Shown: positions 7,445 to 14,484 of the stretch, piece by piece
How positions within the stretch are numbered: position 1 is the stretch's first letter
How the letters are laid out: each line of letters starts with the position of its first letter
Assembly: GCA_013698305.1 (NCBI GenBank)
Contig: JACCVC010000156.1
Span: forward strand, 1-22,398
DNA length: 22,398 nucleotides
Reading direction: 5' to 3'
From: Chloroflexia bacterium
Lineage (GTDB): Bacteria > Chloroflexota > Chloroflexia > Thermomicrobiales > UBA6265
Program-made: the position numbers and the translations under genes
The notes under the pieces: generated by a model
What the model saw: the letters and a program-made list of their open reading frames with translations, nothing else
Databases searched by the model: none
What the model was told of the DNA's origin: nothing

Positions 7445-7474
7445 ATTATACGGGGTAGCCAACTTGAGCGTCAA
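7445..7474 (-). promoter_or_regulatory. Promoter of the T-box / tRNA-Ala / leuS unit
   Basis: On the minus strand TTGACG (7474-7469) lies 18 bp before a perfect TATAAT (7450-7445). It is the strongest sigma70-type promoter I found in the window and places the start at about 7438, roughly 50 nt before Stem I. The stretch 7209-7544 has no protein gene; it holds this promoter, Stem I, Stem II and a weak hairpin at 7495-7519 after the DUF192 gene. Confidence 0.85.
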
Positions 7475-7544
7475 CGTGGCGGCCCAACGCGTTTGACTGC
7501 CTATCCCGCCCAAGCAGTCGCCGTTACCGGACGAGGATTCCGCG

Positions 7545-8066
7545 TCAATCCGTATCATCGTCCGCAAAGAGGTCATCCGGAATCTGGACAGGCGTTCCAA
7601 CACCGTAGCCTCGCTCGGCCAGCCATCCCGCGGGTACCTCTAGCACATGCGTGACCGGGTCGCCGGACGGATACGTGGGACGGTCCGCGTCCGCCGTTCC
7701 CTCTGGATCGGGACACACCGACTCAGCCGCGCCGATAATCTCATCGCCGTCGATCCAGACGATGTCGATGCAGAATCGCATCCCCTTCATCCAGAACGAT
7801 TGCGGCGCGGCCGGCTCCACCGTGAAGATCATGCCCGTTCCGTCTTCCAGCCCATTGCGATATCCGAGTCCGAGCGTCTGCTGTGAAATCGTGACGGACA
7901 GCTCGACGGCCAGGGCGTCATCGCCGACCATGATCGCCGCTTCCTCCCGGACGGGTTGTAGGTCTTCACGCCAGGGCACGGACTGCGCGCTTGTGCTGGA
8001 GACCGGCAACACCATTATCACGAGCACCGCCAACAGCAGGCCGAATCGATATTGCATATGCAGCAT
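7545..8066 (-). CDS. Secreted DUF192 family protein
   Basis: This 173-residue protein has an N-terminal signal peptide: basic start, hydrophobic core FGLLLAVLVIMVLPV, and likely cleavage after STSA. The mature part is the DUF192 fold, with the family signature GMIFTVEPAAPQSFWMKGMRFCIDIVWID, followed by VLEVPAGWLAERGYGVGTPV. Members are small, often secreted or lipid-anchored proteins with no established activity. The start at 8066 lies 4 nt after the stop of the phosphatase gene and follows GGAG by 10 nt; an alternative ATG at 8057 is preceded by AAAGGG. The tight spacing makes it the last gene of a three-gene operon. The C-terminus ends in an acidic ADDDTD tail. No strong terminator follows, only a weak hairpin before the leuS promoter. 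Confidence 0.9.
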   Translation of the reverse strand: MLHMQYRFGLLLAVLVIMVLPVSSTSAQSVPWREDLQPVREEAAIMVGDDALAVELSVTISQQTLGLGYRNGLEDGTGMIFTVEPAAPQSFWMKGMRFCIDIVWIDGDEIIGAAESVCPDPEGTADADRPTYPSGDPVTHVLEVPAGWLAERGYGVGTPVQIPDDLFADDDTD

Positions 8067-8070
8067 CCCT

Positions 8071-8880
8071 TTAACGCTCCAGTTCCTGAACCAGGTCTTC
8101 GAGGAGGTCAGCGACTCCCCCCACACCTGTCACCACAACGTCGGCAGTCTCCGCCACCCGCGCATGTGAGTCCGGACCGATCACGCCGACCGCCAGCGAT
8201 TCGATCACGCCCGCAGCCCGCAATGCCGTCAGACCCAGGAATCCGTCGACATCGGTGAGATCGTCGCCCATAAATACGGCACACCGAAGGTCGAACTCCT
8301 CAACCAGCCGTGTGACTGCCGTGCCTTTGGTGACTTCCTCCATTGGCCGAAGTTCGACGATCAGCTTGCCTTCTGTCAGACGCAATCCATGTCCGGTCGC
8401 GATTAGCCTGGCGAGCGGAACAAGCACGCTCCCTACCTGCTTTTGATTTGGAGCCTGCCGATAGTGAATGCTGGCCGAAAGCCGCTTGTTCTCGAAAATC
8501 ACCCCGGCGTCCAATTTGTCTCGTGTGAGACGTTCGCTGATTTCGGCCATGGCAGCATCGATCGCCGCTATCGCATCGACCCCTGCATCATGTTCGACGT
8601 GGACGCCACGGTGGTGCGTTTCCAGACCATGATTGCCAACGATGACCAGGCCACTCGTGTCGAACTTGGTCATTACATCGTGCGCTGCCCGCCCGGTGAC
8701 GATTCCAAGGACATCGACCATGCCCGTCAACCGCTGGAGCGCTGCTTCGTTGCGCGGATGAATTACCGCCGACCCTGGCTCGTTGGTCAGTTCGCTGAGA
8801 CAGCCGTCAAAATCGAACAGCAACGCCGAAGGTCGCGCTTTCAGCACACCGGCGATCGTGGCCGCCAAAGAGTCACTCAT
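8071..8880 (-). CDS. otsB: HAD-superfamily trehalose-6-phosphate phosphatase
   Basis: This 269-residue cytosolic HAD phosphatase resembles trehalose-phosphatase, which removes phosphate from trehalose 6-phosphate. Motif I is DFDGCLS, with catalytic aspartates D23 and D25. Motif II is the VTGR at 61-64, followed by GNHGLE at 82-87, which is typical of this branch. ELRP lies at 176-179 before a conserved Lys (K185), and motif IV is GDDLTDVD at 205-212. The length is normal for bacterial OtsB. No trehalose-phosphate synthase (otsA) lies in the window, so the substrate is assigned by motif only; another sugar phosphate remains possible. It sits 6 nt after the secreted-protein gene and 4 nt before the DUF192 gene, so all three are probably one transcript. 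Confidence 0.88.
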   Translation of the reverse strand: MSDSLAATIAGVLKARPSALLFDFDGCLSELTNEPGSAVIHPRNEAALQRLTGMVDVLGIVTGRAAHDVMTKFDTSGLVIVGNHGLETHHRGVHVEHDAGVDAIAAIDAAMAEISERLTRDKLDAGVIFENKRLSASIHYRQAPNQKQVGSVLVPLARLIATGHGLRLTEGKLIVELRPMEEVTKGTAVTRLVEEFDLRCAVFMGDDLTDVDGFLGLTALRAAGVIESLAVGVIGPDSHARVAETADVVVTGVGGVADLLEDLVQELER

Positions 8881-8886
8881 CCGAGA

Positions 8887-9534
8887 TCAACCTTCCATTT
8901 CGTATCGATAGATCGTGCCGTCTGTCGCGTCGATCCAGACGTCCTTGATCTGCCCGCGCTCCTCGACCGCGACATGAACATAAACCACGTCACGCGGCGC
9001 TGTCGGCGGGCCAAAACTGTTCAGATCAGTGCTCAGGCGCACGGTGACACTGCTTGCCGACGCCAGCAGCAGATCTTCGGAGAATCCGGCTCTCAACAGA
9101 GATCGATACGCTTCCTCAAACGCCACACCATCGATGTCGAGAAACGGCACATCTTCCGGCGCCTCCTCAGCCGGCTGAATGTCAGCCGTGTCAGTGAGAA
9201 AGTTGGCCTGCGCCGTCTCAGAAAAAAACGTGCCTTCCAACTCAAGTCCAGTGGTCAAGAGTGGGCACGCCAACCGTAGCTCGACCAGACGAGCGTCCTG
9301 TTGCCACGCCAATGCCCGAGCGCTCAACTCCTCCAGATCGCTATTAAACTCGTTGTCAATTTCCGCAAGATCACGAATTCGAAGCCGTCCATCGTGGCAG
9401 GGCGCCGAGCTGTCGGTCGGGTCGGGTGTCCCCACCTGGGCGCCCACCGTTGCCGTCGCTGGCAAAGCGAGCAGCACAATCACGCCCCCGAGTATCGCTA
9501 TCTGTCGTATCGTCAGCTCCATTCGCAATCGCAA
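8887..9534 (-). CDS. Hypothetical secreted protein
   Basis: This 215-residue protein has a clear signal peptide (IRQIAILGGVIVLLALPATATVGA) and probable cleavage near VGA-Q. It is a predicted extracytoplasmic protein of unknown function. The mature part is acidic, has two Cys (one near the new N-terminus, one in RLACPLL) that could form a disulfide, and ends DVWIDATDGTIYRYEMEG, which resembles small beta-rich repeats of the PepSY or PQQ kind without clearly being either. The likely start is TTG at 9534 with AAGGGG 9 nt upstream; the ATG at 9522 lacks a well-placed ribosome-binding site. It is the first gene of the operon with otsB and DUF192, and is divergent from cysS. Confidence 0.8.
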   Translation of the reverse strand: MRLRMELTIRQIAILGGVIVLLALPATATVGAQVGTPDPTDSSAPCHDGRLRIRDLAEIDNEFNSDLEELSARALAWQQDARLVELRLACPLLTTGLELEGTFFSETAQANFLTDTADIQPAEEAPEDVPFLDIDGVAFEEAYRSLLRAGFSEDLLLASASSVTVRLSTDLNSFGPPTAPRDVVYVHVAVEERGQIKDVWIDATDGTIYRYEMEG

Positions 9535-9659
9535 AGCCGAATGCCCCTTCCCTGGACCCGTCGAGTACCGTGATGACGTCTCTTTCGTGGTCGATCATAC
9601 AACGAATAGCGTCGGGGATGACCGCCACGCGCTATACATCCGTTTCGATAGTATTGGGA

Positions 9660-9665
9660 TATACT
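9660..9665 (+). promoter_or_regulatory. Candidate -10 box for cysS
   Basis: TATACT lies about 100 nt before the cysS start, in the gap shared with the divergent secreted-protein gene. No good -35 box lies at the right distance, so the call is tentative. On the other strand TATGAT (about 9593-9598) could serve the divergent operon, also without a convincing -35. Confidence 0.35.
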
Positions 9666-9766
9666 GTGCGCATGATTCCAGGTCGCCCCAGCCTTCCTCG
9701 TGGAGCCGCGGGAGCGACCTTCGCACTGATATCTGGCGCCCTTCGCCAGCGGGAGCACCGCGAACA

Positions 9767-10966
9767 ATGCGTCTCTACAACTCGGAGTCTCGTGGGATCG
9801 AGAACTTTACGGTCCGCGACGGGCACGTGGGCATGTATGTCTGTGGCGTAACACCCTACGACACAACGCACATCGGGCACGCCTTCACGTTCCTCACCTT
9901 CGACATTCTGGTCCGCTACTTCCGGCACAAGGGTGTCGATGTGACGTACGTCCAGAACGTAACCGATATCGATGACGATGTGCTGCGGAAGGCCAGGGAA
10001 GTCGGCATGAACTGGCGCGAGCTGGCCGATCAGGAAACCCGAAAGTTTTTGCAGGACATGCAGGAACTCAACGCCGTTCCGTTCGATCATTACACCGCCG
10101 CTACTGACCACATTGCCGAGATGCATACCATAACCCAACGATTGCTGGACGAGGGACTCGCATATGTCGTGAACGGAAGTGTCTATTTCGAGGTGAGCAA
10201 GGACGCAAAGTTCGGCAAGCTCAGCCATCTGTCCCTCGAAGAGATGCTCCCGATAGCAAACGAGCGTGGCAACAAACCCGACGATCCGAACAAGCGCGAT
10301 CCACTGGATTTCGTTCTGTGGCAGGCAGCCGCGCCGGGTGAGCCCACCTGGGAATCGCCATGGGGTCCCGGCCGACCCGGCTGGCATATCGAATGCACCG
10401 CCATGTCGACGAAGTACCTCGGCCAGTCGATCGACATTCATGGTGGTGGCGGCGACCTGATCTTTCCGCATCACGAATGTGAGATCGCCCAGGCGGAGAA
10501 CGCCACAGGAGTCAAACCATTCGCTCGGTTCTGGATGCACGTCGCGATGGTCAACTATGATGACGAGAAGATGAGCAAGTCGCTTGGCAACCTCGTGCTC
10601 GCCCATGACCTCCTCAAGACCTGGTCGCCGGACGCCATCCGCCTTTACCTGTTTTCCAATCACTACCGAACCGAGTGGCAATTTCTGGACGAAGAGATGC
10701 AGCGATGGAGCGATGCCGCTCGCGCGCTCTCAGTCGCAAGGTATCGCCAGTCTGGATCAGCTTCATCGGACATCGAGATCGAAGCCAATCGCTCCGCCTT
10801 CGTCGCGGCAATTGAGGATGATCTCGACACACCTGCCGCCATTCACGAACTGTCCGCTCTTGGTGAGGCAATCTCGACGGCTTCCCCGAAGGCTGATGTT
10901 TCTCACGCCCAGGCAGCACTCGCCGAACTCGGGAACATCCTCGGTCTCTCATTCGTGGCTAGATAG
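9767..10966 (+). CDS. cysS: Cysteinyl-tRNA synthetase (short, MshC-like)
   Basis: This is a class I cysteine-activating ligase of 399 residues. The HIGH motif is at 35-38 (VCGVTPYDTTHIGHAF) and KMSKS at 268-272. The zinc site that recognises cysteine is intact: C26, C210 (WHIEC), H235 and E239 (HHECE). The C-terminus has a DALR-type helical domain (AAIEDDLDTPAA...LAELGNILGL) and then stops, so the small C-terminal domain of the roughly 460-residue E. coli enzyme is missing. Motifs such as CGVTPYDTTHIGHA and YVQNVTDIDD resemble the mycothiol ligase MshC, which is also about 410 residues. Others (DPLDFVLWQAAAPGEP, FGKLSHLSLEEM) are closer to CysRS. I favour CysRS because the gene lies among translation genes and no mycothiol gene is nearby. 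The ATG at 9767 has GGGAG 11 nt upstream and matches the family N-terminus; longer in-frame readings are not conserved. Confidence 0.85.
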   Translation: MRLYNSESRGIENFTVRDGHVGMYVCGVTPYDTTHIGHAFTFLTFDILVRYFRHKGVDVTYVQNVTDIDDDVLRKAREVGMNWRELADQETRKFLQDMQELNAVPFDHYTAATDHIAEMHTITQRLLDEGLAYVVNGSVYFEVSKDAKFGKLSHLSLEEMLPIANERGNKPDDPNKRDPLDFVLWQAAAPGEPTWESPWGPGRPGWHIECTAMSTKYLGQSIDIHGGGGDLIFPHHECEIAQAENATGVKPFARFWMHVAMVNYDDEKMSKSLGNLVLAHDLLKTWSPDAIRLYLFSNHYRTEWQFLDEEMQRWSDAARALSVARYRQSGSASSDIEIEANRSAFVAAIEDDLDTPAAIHELSALGEAISTASPKADVSHAQAALAELGNILGLSFVAR

Positions 10967-11067
10967 CACCGGGGGTCCATGTTCGGCAACCCTGCGGAAA
11001 ACGACCCAATTGCGCCAGATCGGGTGTCCGGCGGCGAAGCCGATCTACGAGCATTTCGTCACTTCAA

Positions 11068-11076
11068 TGCTATAAT
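11068..11076 (+). promoter_or_regulatory. Extended -10 promoter of rpsF-ssb-rpsR
   Basis: TGCTATAAT is a perfect extended -10 element in the 231-bp gap after cysS. No good -35 is present, which is common for TGn promoters. The start would be near 11083, leaving a leader of about 115 nt before rpsF. That leader begins with a small hairpin (GACC 11085-11088 with GGTC 11100-11103). The gap also holds an inverted repeat, AGATCGG (11017-11023) and CCGATCT (11040-11046), after cysS. Confidence 0.65.
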
Positions 11077-11197
11077 TCCCAGCGGACCATCAAACAGGCG
11101 GTCTTGTTTTTGTGTGCGGTGACGAACATCACTCACCTTTCTCCTCTGCGCCCGACATCAAGCGGCGCCAGGGGGAACCCACAGGAAGGAACCATTC

Positions 11198-11851
11198 TTG
11201 GCTGTACAGGAGCGCGACCCTCGCGCATATGAGCTCATGACGATCTTTCTCCCCGACCTGCCGGAGGAAGACAACCAGGCCCAACTCGACAGGGTTTCCG
11301 GCTATCTCACCTCAGCGGGCGGATCCGTCAAGGAAGTGTTGACTGAATCTCCGTGGGGCCGGCGTCGGTTGGCCTACGCCATCCGCTTCAACAATGTTGA
11401 TTTTCGAGATGGCTTCTTCTCCGTCTACCACTTCGATGCGGTGCCATCGGCACTTACCGAAGTCGAGCGGGATCTGAAGCTGGACACCACCACCATGCGG
11501 TACCTGCTGGTTCACGACGATCCCAAGGCGGGCGAGAAGTTCCCACAGCAGGATCAGGAAAGCGCAGAATCTCAGGGCGACGCCACCGAGGCGCCTGCGC
11601 GGTCGAAGGAACGCTCGCGTGCTGCTGAACCGCCTGCCCCTGCCTCCGTCGCGAGTGCTCCAGACGACGCGCCCGCCGAAACCCTCACCGACGATGCCGT
11701 CGCGGCCGAAGATGAACCAACGACCGAACCGGCTCCGGAGCAGGCAGACCCTGAAAGCACGCTCGTGCCAGAATCTGAGGTCGTCAGCACCGAAGAACCT
11801 GAAGGCGAACCGGCACCAGCGTCCAACGACGACGAAGCGGACAAGGAGTAG
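11198..11851 (+). CDS. rpsF: 30S ribosomal protein S6 with long acidic tail
   Basis: S6 binds S18 and 16S rRNA in the platform of the 30S subunit. Residues 1 to about 108 form the normal S6 domain (YELMTIFLPDL..., SPWGRRRLAYAIRFNNVDFRDGFFSVYHFDA, ERDLKLDTTTMRYLLVH). About 110 further residues make a disordered tail rich in Glu, Asp, Ala and Pro and strongly acidic, bringing the protein to 217 residues against about 131 in E. coli. The start is TTG at 11198, with AGGAAGG 7 nt upstream. ssb begins 3 nt after its stop, so rpsF-ssb-rpsR is one operon in the usual bacterial order. The tail contrasts with the Arg-rich extension on S18 in the same operon. Confidence 0.96.
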   Translation: MAVQERDPRAYELMTIFLPDLPEEDNQAQLDRVSGYLTSAGGSVKEVLTESPWGRRRLAYAIRFNNVDFRDGFFSVYHFDAVPSALTEVERDLKLDTTTMRYLLVHDDPKAGEKFPQQDQESAESQGDATEAPARSKERSRAAEPPAPASVASAPDDAPAETLTDDAVAAEDEPTTEPAPEQADPESTLVPESEVVSTEEPEGEPAPASNDDEADKE

Positions 11852-11854
11852 CCA

Positions 11855-12313
11855 ATGGCAAACGTTGCCAAGATTACCCTCGTGGGAAATGTGGGACGCG
11901 ACCTGGAAACCCGATACACGCCTCAAGGCACGCTTGCGGTCAATTTCAGCCTGGCAGTGAACAACCGACGGCGGGACGCAAGTGGCAATCAGGTCGAAAG
12001 CACCAACTGGTACCGTGTCAACGCCTTCGGACGCGTGGCTGAAACGATGGTCAACTTGAGCGAACGAGGCTTTCTGGCAAAAGGGAAGCAGGTGTTCGTC
12101 GAAGGTCGCTTCGAAGCACGCGAGTATCAGTCGCAGGATGGGCAAACGCGCACGTCGTTGGACGTTACAGTTGGAGACTTCAGCGGCTTCCAACTCCTCG
12201 GCCAGCGCGGCGATGACGGCGGCTCAGGCGGCTCGGGTGGCAACTACGGCAATGACCGAGAACAGCAGCCCGAGAACCGCCAAGGCGACGAGATGGACGA
12301 CGTGCCCTTCTAG
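11855..12313 (+). CDS. ssb: Single-stranded DNA-binding protein
   Basis: SSB coats single-stranded DNA during replication, repair and recombination, usually as a tetramer. The 152-residue product has the OB fold at about 1-112, with family motifs ITLVGNVGRDLETRYTPQG, NWYRVNAFGRVAE and GKQVFVEGRFEAREYQ. A Gly/Ser/Asn/Gln-rich flexible linker follows, and then the acidic tip DEMDDVPF, which recruits partner proteins. GGAG 6 nt before the ATG overlaps the end of rpsF, indicating tight co-translation. rpsR follows 46 nt after its stop. Length and domain order are typical. Confidence 0.97.
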   Translation: MANVAKITLVGNVGRDLETRYTPQGTLAVNFSLAVNNRRRDASGNQVESTNWYRVNAFGRVAETMVNLSERGFLAKGKQVFVEGRFEAREYQSQDGQTRTSLDVTVGDFSGFQLLGQRGDDGGSGGSGGNYGNDREQQPENRQGDEMDDVPF

Positions 12314-12359
12314 GCATCACCTTCATTCCTTGATTCAGTGAACAGGCGAGAACGAAAAC

Positions 12360-12776
12360 ATGAGTGATTCACAAGGCTCCCGACCAAACGAAGAACGCGG
12401 CGAACGAGCGCAACGCTCCCGATTCGGTGGCCCGCAGGGCGAGCGCAGAGAGGGCAGCGGCCCTCCAGGCGACCGCCGCGAAGGCGGTCGTGATGTTGGC
12501 CGCGATGGCGATCGGCCACGAGGACGCCGCCCGGGCGGAGGTGGAGGCCGATTCTCACCTCGCCGCAAGGTCTGTCAGTTTTGCGTCGACAATGTCCAGC
12601 ACGTCGATTACAAGGATTTGGGTCGGCTGCGGCGACATATCGGCGAGCGGGGCAAGATCGAGCCTCGCCGCAAGCTCGGCACCTGTGCCAAGCACCAACG
12701 GTCGTTGACGGTAGCGGTCAAGCGTGCCCGCTACATCGGACTCCTGCCGTTTACCAACAGCGGTCCACGCAGTTAG
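12360..12776 (+). CDS. rpsR: 30S ribosomal protein S18 with Arg/Gly-rich N-terminus
   Basis: S18 pairs with S6 in the 30S platform. The conserved domain occupies about residues 66-138 (KVCQFCVDN...YKDLGRLRRHIGERGKIEPRRKLGTCAKHQRSLTVAVKRARYIGLLPFT). The CQFC pair and the Cys and His in GTCAKHQR match the zinc-binding type of S18. The first 65 residues or so are a low-complexity Arg/Gly/Asp/Pro extension with a net positive charge, absent from the roughly 75-residue E. coli protein. It is the last gene of the rpsF-ssb-rpsR operon and is followed by a strong terminator. rplI, which often follows rpsR, is absent here. The ribosome-binding site is AGGCGAGAA upstream of ATG 12360. Confidence 0.96.
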   Translation: MSDSQGSRPNEERGERAQRSRFGGPQGERREGSGPPGDRREGGRDVGRDGDRPRGRRPGGGGGRFSPRRKVCQFCVDNVQHVDYKDLGRLRRHIGERGKIEPRRKLGTCAKHQRSLTVAVKRARYIGLLPFTNSGPRS

Positions 12777-12814
12777 CCTGGCGCGGCGCAGATGGTGAAC
12801 GCCAACCGCGTTCA

Positions 12815-12853
12815 GGCGCGCTCCGCTCGGTATAGGGTGGAGCGCGCCTTTCT
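12815..12853 (+). terminator. Rho-independent terminator after rpsR
   Basis: GGCGCGCTCC (12815-12824) and GGAGCGCGCC (12839-12848) form a perfect 10-bp GC-rich stem with a 14-nt loop, followed by TTTCT. It lies 39 bp after the rpsR stop and ends the ribosomal operon. Confidence 0.85.
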
Positions 12854-12931
12854 CGTCGAATGCCTATTCGGTCGTGCCGGAGTGTGCGCACTGCGCGCGC
12901 ACGGCTGCGCGAATGCGGGAATGGTTCCTAC

Positions 12932-14392
12932 ATGAGCTCCTCTTTCGATTCATCCTCCGTCTGGAGAAAGCTTCGCGACCTTCTTGGTTTCGACGAGAGC
13001 AAGTCCAGCACCTCATTGCGCCGAACCAGCCGCCGGGAACGCGATGAGCAAAACACGCGAATGCTTGTCAGCGGCCTTGCGATCGTGGCGGTGATCACCG
13101 TCATCACGATTCTCGGCGGCGTGCTGTACGAGAACGTCATCAAGCCAAACACGGTCCTGGCCACTGTCGGGGGCCAGGACATCGACCGACGTGATTACTG
13201 GAAGTACCATTCTGTCCAGCTCTATCAACAGGCCAACGAGTACGAGCAGTTCGCCGCTCAGGTCGAAGGACAACAGCGAACCCAGTTCCTCACCTTCGCC
13301 TCCTCATTCCGGGCCCAGGCCGATGACGTCTGGGGCACGACCGATGTAAGCGATATCACGCTGGCGCAGATGGTCGAAGATCAGCTTTATCTCGTCGCCG
13401 CCGAAAACCGTGGGCTTGACATCAGCGACGGCGCAATCGAGGGGTTTGTGCTCCAGCAGTTCTCCCCTGAAGGGGCTCAACTGGTGACGCCGTTTCCTCA
13501 ACCCACCTTGATTCCGACCAGAGCCGCCTGGGCAACGGAAACAGCCGAGGCACAGGCGACTATCAACGCGGAAGCGCTGGGCACGCCGGGAGCCGCGACA
13601 CCCTTATCGGCAACACGCGTGTCTGCAACTCCTGTCGCGGCGACACCGATTGCGGACGCGACTCCTGACCCGGAAGACGCCGCGGAAGCCCAAGACGAAT
13701 ACGCCGTCTTCAAGGACGAGGTTTTTGATTCCGCCAACATCTCCGAGGAAGATTACTACCGGCTGATTGCCCGTCCTGAGCTCGCCCGAGAGCTTGTTGC
13801 CAGCGAGATTGGCAGCAATGAGCCACAGTCGACTGCCCAGGTCCACGCCTTTCACATCCTCGTGAGCACCGAGGATCTGGCGAGAGAACTGTACGAACGA
13901 GCAACCGGCGGCGCCGATTTCCAGGAGCTCGCCCGCACAAACTCGACCGATCAGCTCACGTCCGCCACCGGAGGCGACCTTGGGTGGTTCACACCAGATG
14001 CCATGGTCGAGCCGGTTACGGAAGTGGCGTTTTCGTTGGAGCCTGGCAGCATCAGCGAGCCGGTGGAGTCGCAGTTCGGCTGGCACATCATCTACGTCGA
14101 AGATCGGTCCGATGACCGTCCCCTCACCGCGTTGCAATATGACCAGGCCCAACAGCGGGCAATCGCCGCGGAGATCGAGTCGATTCGCGCCGATACGGAC
14201 ATTGACGCCGATGTCGATGTGAGTCCGACCCCTTCACCGACACCGACTCAGTTCAACCCGCCTGCCGACGCCCCGACCCCGGAACCAGCCACCCCGGTTC
14301 CGGCGGCCGCCTCTCCTGTCGCCCAGGGCACACCAGCCGCCACTCCGATTGTGGAGGGACCAGTGATGAGCACTCCGGAACCGGAGTCCTGA
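12932..14392 (+). CDS. Membrane-anchored parvulin-type peptidyl-prolyl isomerase
   Basis: This is an extracytoplasmic foldase of the PrsA/SurA/PpiC kind. The 486-residue product has a basic cytoplasmic N-terminus, one membrane helix at about 44-66, and a SurA_N-like region (VGGQDIDRRDYWKYHSVQLYQQ... LAQMVEDQLYLVAAENRGLDISDGAI). A Thr/Ala/Pro-rich insert (TPLSATRVSATPVAATPIADATPDPE) follows. The parvulin domain at about 302-395 has the family motifs AFHILVSTED, ADFQELARTNSTD, GGDLGWFTPDAMVEPV and GWHIIYVEDR. A Pro/Thr/Ala-rich disordered tail makes up the last 50 residues or so. I chose ATG 12932, just before the SSSFDSSSVWRKL segment; an upstream in-frame ATG at 12860 would run into the terminator region and is less likely. 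The substrate is unknown; the role is presumably folding of exported proteins. Confidence 0.92.
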   Translation: MSSSFDSSSVWRKLRDLLGFDESKSSTSLRRTSRRERDEQNTRMLVSGLAIVAVITVITILGGVLYENVIKPNTVLATVGGQDIDRRDYWKYHSVQLYQQANEYEQFAAQVEGQQRTQFLTFASSFRAQADDVWGTTDVSDITLAQMVEDQLYLVAAENRGLDISDGAIEGFVLQQFSPEGAQLVTPFPQPTLIPTRAAWATETAEAQATINAEALGTPGAATPLSATRVSATPVAATPIADATPDPEDAAEAQDEYAVFKDEVFDSANISEEDYYRLIARPELARELVASEIGSNEPQSTAQVHAFHILVSTEDLARELYERATGGADFQELARTNSTDQLTSATGGDLGWFTPDAMVEPVTEVAFSLEPGSISEPVESQFGWHIIYVEDRSDDRPLTALQYDQAQQRAIAAEIESIRADTDIDADVDVSPTPSPTPTQFNPPADAPTPEPATPVPAAASPVAQGTPAATPIVEGPVMSTPEPES

Positions 14393-14400
14393 TCGTGACG

Positions 14401-14440
14401 CAGAGCGACGGGACTGGCTCCTGTCGCTCTGTGCTATGCT
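14401..14440 (+). terminator. Hairpin after the parvulin gene, with possible -10 box
   Basis: CAGAGCGAC (14401-14409) pairs with GTCGCTCTG (14423-14431), starting 9 bp after the parvulin stop. No T-run follows, so termination would be weak. It is followed at once by TGCTATGCT (14432-14440), which could be an extended -10 promoter for the next gene. Confidence 0.45.
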
Positions 14441-14484
14441 GCGGCACACGTTGATCGAGCAAGGTTGTTCAGGAGGAGGGGGTC

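Noticed and set aside
7495..7519. Hairpin after the DUF192 gene as a terminator
   Set aside because: The stem is only 6 bp (GACTGC/GCAGTC) with a 13-nt loop and no T-run, so it is not convincing as an intrinsic terminator.
9632..10681. Minus-strand open frame (about 349 codons) opposite cysS
   Set aside because: It mirrors the conserved cysS frame and has no recognisable domain or ribosome-binding site.
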